In this document: one piece after another, positions 36,219 through 46,372 of the stretch
Layout: each line of letters opens with the position of its first letter
How positions within the stretch are numbered: the first letter of the stretch is position 1
DNA from: Straminergon stramineum
Taxonomy: Eukaryota > Streptophyta > Bryopsida > Hypnales > Calliergonaceae
Length of the DNA: 64,000 nucleotides
NCBI GenBank assembly: GCA_963920665.1
Contig: OY987265.1
Location: 8,251,001 to 8,315,000, forward strand
Reading direction: 5' to 3'
Made by a program: the position numbers and the translations under genes
Notes under the pieces: model-generated
The model's database searches: none
Seen by the model: the letters and a program-made list of their open reading frames with translations, nothing else
Told to the model about the DNA's origin: nothing

Positions 36219-36422
36219 TTACTCAACATCAGCTCGCTCATCGTCTCCCTCGTCTTCATCTGCTTCCTCGTCTTCCTGACCTTCCTCGCCTTCCTCGCCG
36301 TCTCCTTCGTCGTTTTCTTCATCATGCTCCGGGACGCCAATCCACACGTCCATGTAGCGTAGCTCAGCGTCACAGAATGTCTGTGTTGGGTGCAAGTCGA
36401 TCAAAGCCTTGACGGGCTCCAT
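36219..36422 (-). CDS. LHP-motif small acidic protein, copy C (intact)
   Basis: A 67-residue protein. It starts MEPVKALIDLHPTQTFCDAE, continues LRYMDVWIGVP and ends in a tail of about 37 residues that is mostly Glu, Asp and Gly. The start is chosen because MEPVK aligns with MASVK/MASIK of copies A and B; an upstream in-frame ATG at 36476 is not shared. It has no stop at the Gln codon that is TAG in A and B, so it looks like the functional form. No signal peptide or membrane segment. A nuclear or nucleic-acid/histone partner would suit such an acidic tail, but this is only a guess. Confidence 0.6.
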   Translation of the reverse strand: MEPVKALIDLHPTQTFCDAELRYMDVWIGVPEHDEENDEGDGEEGEEGQEDEEADEDEGDDERADVE

Positions 36423-38059
36423 GGTACTACCCAGGCTGGAAGCAAAGAAACAATGAGTTGGAAGTGAAGCAAACAACTAATAAGAAACCTTCCGATTCTC
36501 TCTTGTACTTCCCCGTCTTAGCATAAGTCCGACAATAAAGAGGTACATGAAATCCTTGCGGCACAAGACTAAATTTCGGACTACCAAATGTTGATACACA
36601 AGAGCTCTGGTGAGCAGAAGTCACTTTGAGAACTAGAGACTAGACTTCTGCAAACAAGATGAAGAGCCTACTGACTGTAGTGATCTGCTTTTATGTTGTT
36701 TTATGCATGCATACAGTCTAGCGTAGTAAACGTATCAGAAAATGCGTCTAATCTTGAGGAGTCGGAGTTTACCGTCTGGGCCGATTCCGATTTCATTCCG
36801 ATAACAGACCTGTGAATCTTTTGTGAAAAATAGTTGGGATGGCGTGACAAATGGACTTATGCCACAGATGCTCGCCCCAACTGGCGTTCCGTAGGTGAGG
36901 CAAGTGAAAAACAAGAGAAAAACAACTGTGAAAAACAAGTGATTGCTTTGACTTGTTTCGTTCAAGGATATCAGTCTTATGAATTGTGCCACCCAAGTTA
37001 GCTTGGCTTGTACCGTGATGGCAAAGACTGTAATAAAAGTACTTCTCCCATATTATTTTCCGATTGAAGCACGGCTCTCGAAAGATTGCCCTCTCAACGA
37101 AGATAGTCGTCACATATTGAGACATAGAAGTCTAAAAAGCTCTCCTTGGCTCATTTTTTAATGAGGAATTGTGTGCGTTCATATTGAAGAGTCCGTTTAC
37201 CATGCACGTGACGTTTTAGGGTATGGAAAGCTTCAGATTTAATAGTCCCTTTTGAGGGTGTATAGGATGGAATCTTTTTTGCGTATCAGGCGTTTTAATT
37301 ATGGGTACGAATGTCCTGGGAGTGTAGACTAACTTGGTACATGCACCACAATTCACCCAGAAATTACCAAGTGCCGATAGTTTGCTTCGAGAGCTTCAAT
37401 CTTCAAATGCAAACGGAACTGCTGCTGCAGCAAAGACCCAGCTACTCTAGACTCAAACCATTGACGGAAGAACAGACGGAACTATTACCTTAAAGATAAA
37501 GTCCGGTCACATTGAATGAACAAAACCCTAAATTCCACGAAAACAATTTGCCCTCAATTTCTTGTGCATTTTCAGGGTACCTCGTAACCGTCATTTGACC
37601 AGTTTCGAGCGGAGATTGTTTTTACAACTATGAGAAAAGGGAATGAAAAACAGAGTACGCCAATTTGGTGTGTAGTGAGATCAACATTTTGTGAGATAAA
37701 ACAAGTATTGCGATTCAAAGAAGTGTGTCTTCAGTGCATCTAGATTGGAGTTGCTGAAAAGCATCCTGAGATGTTATTTACAACATCAGCCATAGCCCTG
37801 GATCATTTTGCCATAGCCATCCATGGTAGGAGGGATAAGGCAGAGGATCCTATTTGCGCCGCTTTAAGTATTTTAAACTATGTGTGTGTGATTTAGGAAG
37901 GCGTAAAATATTGTTGTGGAGAGATCTTTGGGTATCAAACTTTCTTTGCTGTGAAGCTTGAGGACACCATAGGTGGACACAATTTCATTTTCATCCATAG
38001 ATCAATGGCCAAACATGCTTACTCCAACTGCTAATAAGTCCAACTGAGTGAAAGAATAC
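36423..38059. other. Unassigned stretch
   Basis: The first 300 bp resembles the region upstream of the acidic ORF in copies A and B (CAAGAGCTCT, AGACTTCT blocks), consistent with a shared promoter or 5' UTR. The rest shows no recognised gene. Confidence 0.35.
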
Positions 38060-39780
38060 AAATGTTGTTGGTTACAAGGGTTCAAGTTGGAACCTTATGT
38101 CTACATTGAAGTAAAAGGCTTGATTTGCACTTTAAAACTGAGAATAGCAACCAAAGCATTCTCTCCATACAAGTGCATCTTTGAATAAAAGTAGTGTAAA
38201 ACAAGATCAAGAATTATTTTCCTCAATTTGATCAAGATTGCCATTCTGAATACAACGTCATGGTGCATAACGTCCCTCAACCATACCATTCTCACCATGG
38301 CCTATAACTTATAGGGGTGTCAATAGCAAGATTTGTGCTCCAAGAAAGGAGGCGATTTGGAAAACGCAATCTGAAATCTCTACAAGGGCTTAGCCAGTAC
38401 AAAGACAAGGTTCTGGAGCTTGCAATGGAGAAGGCCAGATTTGGAAACAAGATACCTATCACAACAAACCCCACTCAACTCCAATTTGGACTCTACTTTG
38501 CTTCAGAAATGAAGATGCCTTTGGCATTTTCAAATTCTGAAAAACGTAACAGGCTGCCTCACAGTAAACAACCGCACCCGCTGCCTATGTAATCCGCTAT
38601 GTATTCCTCCTGTCAAGGAACGCCCGTCGTCATCATCCTACCATGGAGTGGCACACTCCAACTGGGTTCATCACCAAGTGGAGACAATTAGTTGTCTCTT
38701 TCTGGATCGATGTCTTCATCTTCGCCTCCGTCACCGTCTTCCTCATCGTCTTCGTCACTATCATCACTTTCCTCGTTGTCGTCGTGAGCTGGTGGCTGGC
38801 GTGGCCTGGGAGTCCACAGTGCCTCCCACTCCTCAGCGCTGAATGCCAGATTCGGGTGAAGTGGGAACCACGGAGCAAGGGTATCTGGCTGGCGTAGCCT
38901 GGGAGTCCATAGTGCCTCCCACTCCTCAGCGCCGAATGTCAGGTTTGGGTGAAGTGAGAACCACGGAGCAAGGATATCTTCACCGGTTGCATTAATATCC
39001 ATTTGACTAGCTAGATTCTATTCAGAGGCTTGCGAGCTAGCGAGCGTTCTGGCTCTCAATCTCTCCCCCTCACAAGCCAGAGATTACAACAAACTAGAGT
39101 CGTTCCAAGGCTTCGGCCAGAAGTGCACATCAGAAGTACTCCTCAAAGAGAGCTTGGTTGGAGCCCCTGACACAGCCACAACACGAGTGCACTAACAACC
39201 AGCTGGATATGAGCAAAATAGTCTATGAGGCGTCACAAGCATGAGACATACTAACTTTGAGCAAACTAAGCTTACATTCAAGCAGGGAAAAATACTACGT
39301 AACGAGTTATCAACTGACGGGCTAGAGAGCGTCTGAGCTATCTGTGAACTACGTTCTGTGAGAAGTGAGACGCCATGTGAGACGTTGAGATCGAAGTTAT
39401 GGGGTGGGTGACAGAGAGAGAGACAAATACTCCCTTAAGTATCTGGAATTGCAATTCTAGCTAGAGCTCTTGCTGCTAGTACCCAAAGGTCTGAGACGAG
39501 ACAGTAAAGTCGGAGGCAGTTTGAGCAATTGGAACTACAGTGCAATGCTACTGTATGCACCTCAAGGCAAAGAGTTTGCAAGGACCCCACGTTTGGAAGA
39601 AGCAAACTAGAGCTTCTGAAGGGGCCTGAATTGATGAATTGCTTCAATATTGTTCTGTAATCAGGCAATGTCGCTGAAGCATCCGAACTGTAACGGAGAT
39701 GAAATTCTGGAAGTAAGAACCTATATTTAAATCTAAAACCGGCAAGCTTTTCCGATCAGTCGGCTCTGGTATCAGAATAC
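38060..39780 (-). repeat. Module 2, minus-oriented copy
   Basis: Inverted relative of 25712-27670, without the CACTA insertion. It holds an intact small acidic gene. An open stretch on the plus strand at 38317-38592 (RFVLQERRRFGKRNLKSLQG at its start) and a 65-codon minus ORF at 38101-38298 lie downstream of the acidic gene; both are broken in the other copy. Confidence 0.85.
38688..39002 (-). CDS. LHP-motif small acidic protein, two-unit copy (intact)
   Basis: 104 residues from MDINATGEDILAPW. Two tandem units carry LHPNLTFGAEEWEALWTPR and LHPNLAFSAEEWEALWTPR, each ending RQP. The tail of about 35 residues is Asp/Glu-rich (EESDDSDEDDEEDGDGGEDE) and ends ERDN before TAA. The single-unit relative at 57103-57330 shows that the repeat arose by internal duplication. 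The leader region (39003-39100) with CTAGCTAGATTCTATTC and a C/T-rich stretch is kept in the plus-oriented copy. Function unknown; soluble and very acidic. Confidence 0.6.
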   Translation of the reverse strand: MDINATGEDILAPWFSLHPNLTFGAEEWEALWTPRLRQPDTLAPWFPLHPNLAFSAEEWEALWTPRPRQPPAHDDNEESDDSDEDDEEDGDGGEDEDIDPERDN

Positions 39781-40011
39781 CTATTTTATCTGAGATCTGA
39801 TACATGTAGTGAAATCCAGGATGAAATGAGATCTGACGTGTCGCGTCTCATAATTGCAAGTGTGATTCTTGAATTGGAAATTGTTCCGTTTACAGAGCAA
39901 TGAAGCAATCACCAAGGTCCCTATGTTTGCTTCGGTCCCCTGGCAGTTTTTTCTATGGGATCTGGAGTCTGGACCCACGATATAAGCTACGGAGCACACT
40001 GATTTGACCTG

Positions 40012-40676
40012 TTAACCCCTAAATGCCCAAGGCACCAAAATCTGGTGTTTGCAAAACTTTGAAGTTAAATAAAACCTAACCAAGTTGCTACTATTAGTTG
40101 TTTGTATTTTTGAAAATTTCTTTTTGAAGTCTAGTTTAAGCATCAAAAAATCGATCTTGAAAATGATTGATTATGATTTTTCTATTCTAGATTTTGTGCA
40201 AGGGTGCCCATTGCAATCTTGACTTTCCGTAATCCGTAGTGTTAAGGGCTCTTGCAAATGAGTCTCAAATACACTAGATCTTGGAGGAAAAACCACATGA
40301 GAAATTCATTTTAAAAAATTGTAGAGTAGATTTTGAGAAGCCATAAATTGATTGGGGTTATGCATATTAGGTCCTTTAACCTCATATTTTTTTGGTGACC
40401 AACTTTTTCGATTTGACATGTGAAAAGAGGATTGAACGACTTCCAGTCACTTTTGGAGTTTTAACACCTTCATGATCAAACATTATTTATCTTTCAATCC
40501 ATAAGTGATATTGTTGTGCTATCTTTTCCTAAGTGATCTCTAACATATGGCTAGTGTGAATTTGTATATTTACATTTCCAAAAAAATTGATAAAGCTTAT
40601 CAAAATGTTGGCTTTTCATTCAATTTAGAGCAAATTACTAGAAGCTCAAAAAAGGCCTTGGGCATTTAGGGGTTGA
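40012..40676. mobile_element. TTAA-flanked element, family 1 copy 1
   Basis: 657 bp (40016-40672) with ends CCCCTAAATGCCCAAGGC and its complement; flanks TTAA and TTGA. It is similar in inverted orientation to 44270-44904 and, at its left half, to 20900-21251. No ORF of note. Confidence 0.8.
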
Positions 40677-41352
40677 TGCGTGTTGGTCCATAAATTTGCA
40701 AATGGTCATAACTTTTTATATTGGAAGAATATTTTTACAAGTAATATTTGGAAAGCCTCTTCAACATGAATACTTGAATAGTATTTGCACACATGCAATT
40801 GGTAAAAATATTCTTCTATAGTAAAAATTTATAACTACATGTAAATTCATTTTGTAACACACACTATTAGGTAAAGCACTATACTCAAAGGAAATTTGAG
40901 TAATGTATACTCTCCCAAAAGTACCATCATCCATTTTGCGTTGCCTATATTTGGAGCTTGAATGGCCATCTTCATTCATGATGTCATCCATTGAGAAAGG
41001 CCAAAAGAGGGAAATCAATATATTACTAATTTTTTTTTTTAAAGTTGAATAAATTTTGAGCAATAATTTGGTCAAAATAAAACCCCTAGTTCCAAGCATT
41101 TTTAAACATGTTTGACTCTCAAAAGACAAAACATGACCAAGTTGTCACTTGTCAACCTTCAAAATCCTTCATGCTATATTTTAAATTCTTTTTTAATATT
41201 TATGAATGAGACTTTCCTATATTTATTTTGTAGAGATGAAAACAATTGTCTTCTATAACTTGTAGAAATTTGAATTTTGTTGTAAGAATTTGAAATTATT
41301 TTGAATTTTAAAAGAAAAATTGTTATAAGTTCATATCAAAAACAAAACATAC
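40677..41352. other. Stretch with a fragment of the A/B unit
   Basis: About 40735-40890 matches copy A around 11895-12140 but has no Stowaway insertion, so it represents an empty site. The rest, including a 122-codon minus ORF at 40761-41129, is unassigned. Confidence 0.45.
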
Positions 41353-42184
41353 TTAACCCATAAGAGCTATGTCCACTTGCCCAAGGGACATTATAAAATT
41401 TGGGTAGGTTCCTATGATCTCAATTTTTGACATGATTTTTTGAATGTTTTTTGAAGATAGGAAAAAAATGTAGCTTTTGGAGAATATATAATTTTATTCA
41501 ATCGGTGCCTAGGAGAAAAAATTATGCCACACTAAGCTCAAAAAAATCAGACTGCCCATTTACAAGAAAAAAAATTGAAATTGGTTTTCTAGAGTTATAT
41601 ATAAGTGGAAAGCTTTAAATCATTCCATTTTGATCAATGAGTCAAAAGTTACAAGGATTTTTTGTTTGCATGCAATTATGGATCTTCTACTCTAAAATAA
41701 ACTTTAAAGTCTTACTTTATTACAACATTGCAACCGTTGGGATTGGAATTTTTCAATTCCATAATTAAATTTTTAACAATTTAGTATTTTGAATCATTCT
41801 CTACTATTGTCTACTTACTATTTTTTTTTCACTATATTGTATAGTTCCAAATGATCTGAAATTTTTCAAGTATGTAGCCAACTTGCCTTGAAGAATGAAT
41901 CAAAGAAGCACCACCAATTTGGATATTTTTTTTATAGAAACCTAAGCTTGTGAAGTACAACTGCCTTGTTTTTCAAAGGGCCAAAAATATAATTTCAATG
42001 AATTTGAATGCTTATATCTTGCAATCCACAAGGTGGAAATTTCTCAAATTTGTACCATATGTTCACAAGTCAACAACTACAAGATCCTACAGTTACATGT
42101 GTTAAAAAATTTGGTACTTGTACTAAAAATGGCAGAATTGGAGCATTTTTGGTGAAAACATAGTCATGGAACTCTAGGGGTTAA
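41353..42184. mobile_element. TTAA-flanked element, family 3 copy 1
   Basis: 824 bp (41357-42180) with TTAA at both ends, left CCCATAAGAG and right complement of CCCCTAGAG. It is similar to 42493-43438, sharing TGGAAAGCTTTGAATCATTC-like blocks and a right end TTGGAGCATTTTTGGTGAAA. Confidence 0.75.
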
Positions 42185-42488
42185 TAATAACTTACACAAT
42201 TCATTTTTTAACTCAATTTTCACAATTTTTCAAAAAAAGAGGTTCTATATAGTTTCAAGTGGTTTTTTTGCTAGAAAAATCTCACATTTGCAATTTATGT
42301 ATTTCAATTCCATCTTAGAACTACGAAAGATTTAGTTTTTCCTTCTATAGTGTGCCAACTTCTATAAAATAAGTTTTTAATGAATGAAAATTAGTTCTTT
42401 TGGGGGGGATTTTTTTTCTAGACTCTCAACTCAATACTTCAGCACAAAGTTTATTTCATCAAAAATCTATAGTACAAAATTTTTTAAG

Positions 42489-43442
42489 TTAATCCCTAAA
42501 GGACCAAATGGTGTTTTTTGGCAACATAGCGATTTCGGGCAGCTCACTATGGATGGAATTTTTATTTTTTATCTTTGAAATTTTCACACAACATGTGCCC
42601 AAGGAGTAGCTTTAAGACCCAACAATTTTCATAACTTTTGAATACATGGTTAAAAAGTTATTGCATGATATGTTGTTTTCATTGCTCGGCGGGCAGCTTG
42701 GGCAACAAAAAAAACTTCTTTAAAAATCACTTTTAAAAAAAATAAAAATTTGAAATTTATTTTTCTGATTTTTATATACATGGAAAGCTTTGAATCATTC
42801 CATTTTGATTTATGAGATGAAAGTTATGAAGAGTTCTAGTTGTGGGTAGTTTGTGGGTAGTAATGGAATCTCTATTCTAAAATAAACTTTGAAGACCTTT
42901 ATTTCACTCAATTTTTAACATTTTTGGAAAAAAATAAAAACGTGAAGTGTATATTGTTTATTAAAACAATTTCACCATTGGTATTGGCATTTTTCAATTC
43001 CATAAATAAATTATTAACAATTTAGTATTTTGAATCATTCTCTACTTCTTTCAACTTACTATTTTTTTCCTATATGTTGTACAATTCCAAATAATCTAAA
43101 AATTTTCAAGCATGTAGCCAACATGACTTGAAGAATGAATCCAAAGAGTTACAACCATTTTGTACATTTTTTCATAATGATCTGACCTTGTGGAGTGCAT
43201 CTGCCCGGATTTTTGCAGGGCCAAAAAATGGCTTTTTGTCACTTCAAATGCTAATATCTTGCAATCCAAACGGTGGAAATTTCTGAAAAATTTTCCACAT
43301 CTTCCCAAAACAGTTTACTACAAGATCCTATGGTTACATTTGTCCAAAAATGTATTCTTTTCTAAAATTTGGTACTTGTACTGGAGATGACAATTTTGGA
43401 GCATTTTTGGTGAAAACATAGTCAAATACCTTTAGGGGTTAA
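42489..43442. mobile_element. TTAA-flanked element, family 3 copy 2
   Basis: 946 bp (42493-43438) between two TTAA sites, left end TCCCTAAAGG, right complement CCCCTAAAGG. It lies 305 bp from its relative, in the same orientation. Confidence 0.75.
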
Positions 43443-44265
43443 AACATTCAAAGTCAAGAATCTAGCCACTAAAGGTGCCAAAAGGTTGTTTTCTTCACTT
43501 TGAACACAAATATTTTGCAATATATTGGGTCAAAGTTTCTGAAATTTCTTCCATCCATTCTTAGGAGCACTACACACTATGGCCAAAGGTTGCAAGGATT
43601 TTCTTTTGCACCAATCAAATTACAAGAAACCAAGAATTCAACAATCTCAACCTTTAGCCACAGTGTGAAGTGCTCCTTATACTTGTTTAGTGCAATATCT
43701 TGTGGTTAGAAATAAAACAAAATTGTTAGAGTTTTGCACCTTGCAATAGAATTGGCAATTTTGAGTGTTTTTGGACACCCCCCAAGACCTTAGTTCTTAA
43801 GGAATTAAGAAATCTGAAATTTTCACCATACTCAAAGATCTTCACCTTGAGTGCATAAAAAAACTTTGTATACCATAGTGATGTAATTGCCCAATCAGTC
43901 ATTCCAGCCCATTCACTTTGCCCTTTCAATTCCACATGCCCCCACAGGATGAACCTTAAGGTAGTTTGCTCTTAACAACCTTCTAAGAGCTAATTGCCTT
44001 TGGGGAAGCTAAACTCCTTGAAGCAATTTTCAGTAAATTTTCATAAGAAGAAAAATGGAATTGGCATTTACTATAACCTAAGTTGTTTCATATTTCTTGG
44101 ACCTTTGTGGAAATTAGTTACAAAATTTTGGAAGTTGAAATGCAATGGTCATTAAAAGTAAGTGCATTCTGAAATATACACCATTGGTACATTCAAAGAA
44201 AAACAACATGTATCTCTTTGTTAGTGGTCACTTGTAGAGTACATTCAACTTTAGAACACACTACC
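43443..44265. other. Unassigned stretch
   Basis: Parts resemble the right-hand portion of family 3 elements and the sequence at 54130-54450 (TTGCAAT..A.TTG.CAATTTTGAG). Probably decayed relatives; ends could not be fixed. Confidence 0.4.
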
Positions 44266-44908
44266 TTAACCCCTAAATGCTCAAGGCCATTTTTGAGCTT
44301 CTAGGAATTTGCTCTAAATTGAACAAAGATCCATCATTTTGATAAGTTGTATCAATTTTTTTAATTTGGAACCATATAAATTCAAACTAGAGATCACATA
44401 TGAAAAGAAACCACAACAATGTCACTTATGGATTGAAAGATTATAATGTTTGATCACAAGGGTGTTAAAACTCCAAAAGTGATTTGAAGTCTTTCAATCT
44501 TCTTTTTACATGTCAAATCTAAAAAGTTGGTCACCAAAAAACTGAGGTTAAAGGGCCTAAAATGCATAACTCCTATCAATTTATGGCTTCTCAAAGTCTA
44601 CTCTACAATTTTTTTAAATGAATTTCAAATGTGGATTTTTTGCCAAGATCTAGAGTTTTTGAGGCTCGTTTCCAAGAGCCCTCAACACAACATAAAGTTA
44701 GGATTGCAATGGACACCCTTGCATAAAATCTTGAATAGAAAAATAATAATTAATCATTTTCAGAATCGGATTTTTGATGCTTAAACTAGACTTCAAAAAG
44801 AATTTTTCAAAAATATAAACTAATAAAAATAGCAACTTGTTTAGGTTTCATCTAACTACAAAGTATTGTCAACACCAAAATCTGGTGCCTCAGGCATTTA
44901 GGGGTTAA
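44266..44908. mobile_element. TTAA-flanked element, family 1 copy 2
   Basis: 635 bp (44270-44904), perfect TTAA on both sides, ends CCCCTAAATGC and complement CCCCTAAATGC. It is inverted relative to 40016-40672. Confidence 0.85.
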
Positions 44909-45796
44909 CTTAGTTGCTGGTGCAAAGTGGACGTTGCCAGGTCCATTGCGAGCTGAACGATCTAGCTGCTGAGTCGGCTGTGGGAAAATTGGAGCTTGAA
45001 GAATCCGATGAGCTTCCTGTGCTTGGCAAGCTTCTATTTTCTCCACTAGCTCGAAAATTTTGATTTTCATGGTAACTTACATCCACTCAATCCTTGATTC
45101 TCACATTTGTTTTTTCTATTTTACACAAGCATGTTCAAGAAACACATTGTGAGGGTTTTCCATCAGGAAGAGAGGTTGATTTCACACAAGGTAAAGAACA
45201 TGTTGTCACCAAGTATTGAACCCGCAACCACTTTGCATTCAGTTTTTAAGACACATCTATATCAAGGTAGAAACATCCAAATCCATCACTTTTTCTGTCT
45301 TGACTAGGATGAGTGGTCCAAGCAATGAATTTTGTTTGCAGGAATGTTAGCCTCCTTGGGAAGTGACCAGTGCAAATTATTTCATGATTTTTTGACCCTC
45401 ATACAATATTCTATGAATTTTTATAGTGTAGGGCACTTACTAATCCCACTGTACATGTTATTGGACTCCCCTTAACCCTACGACGCTATCAATTCTATTT
45501 TTTTGGCATTGGAATGACATTGGACATTGGAGGAGTGTTGTTCATGGTTAGAAGAGCATTTTTCATCCAATTCCTATTTGAGGAGTTGTCAATACGAGTT
45601 GCTTCGGGTGGTGTAGGAAATTGCCCCATTCAAATATTCGTGAGTTTTCTACATAAAAAGATGTTGTAAAAATGGATCATAATAATTATGTTGTTTTACT
45701 ATATTGGGTGAACTTGTTACTCCTTGCTCTAGATCTGAAATTTCTCCATAAAAATGATATTTTAAAATTTTGATTCCAACTAATGAAATGGTCATC
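44909..45796. other. Stretch with a possible gene fragment
   Basis: On the minus strand, 44909-45070 is an open frame starting MKIKIFELVEKIEACQAQEA that is cut by the TTAA element at its 3' end. It reads like coding sequence but I do not recognise it. Nothing else was recognised up to 45796. Confidence 0.3.
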
Positions 45797-45889
45797 TTAA
45801 CCCCTCACCGCTGAAGGGGATGAAAAGTGTCCTTCGGTCAAATTCAAAATCCTTTAACTTTTGCATCAAACGTCAAAATTCAACAAAAC

Positions 45890-46332
45890 TGTTGAAACTA
45901 CTGCATCGACATGCAACCTAGTATACTGTAGCAACAATTCACACAGAGCTCTTTACCTGAAAAACAAGTACTCATGACACCTTTGGCAGCAAGACAGATA
46001 TATTATACTCAACATACTTGTCATACACCCCTCTGCACTAAGCCATGCACAGAGTACACTATCATTGCAAAAGCTCTACCACACTGACTAGCATCAACGC
46101 GGTGTATATACACACACACGAGAGCATTCAGTTACAATCTTTAAGGTTAACGCCTTGACACTTAACTGAAAGTACTAGTCATCATGAAAACTAGAATGCT
46201 CCACTAGCTCCTCTAGCTCCGCCGGTTCATCTTCCAGATGCAAAGGACTGCATCGCTGGCTCATCATTTCGCCCAGTGTTCTTGGCTTCTAGGTGTAGGT
46301 CATCCAGTGTGGATTTCGACCTGGGTCCAACA
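45890..46332 (-). repeat. Copia 3' LTR
   Basis: 443 bp, TGTTG to CAACA ends. It differs from the other LTR by three transitions and two transversions. Confidence 0.97.
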
Positions 46333-46348
46333 CTCCCACTCCCACTGT
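46333..46348 (-). promoter_or_regulatory. Copia polypurine tract
   Basis: On the minus strand AGTGGGAGTGGGAG directly precedes the 3' LTR, the usual place for plus-strand priming. Confidence 0.8.
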
Positions 46349-46372
46349 GATGACCTACATAGATCTCCCACT

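Noticed and set aside
39755..39780. TGGTATCAGA resembling a tRNA-Met primer site of an LTR element
   Set aside because: No LTR or gag-pol next to it; the match is short and the module is a gene-unit duplication.
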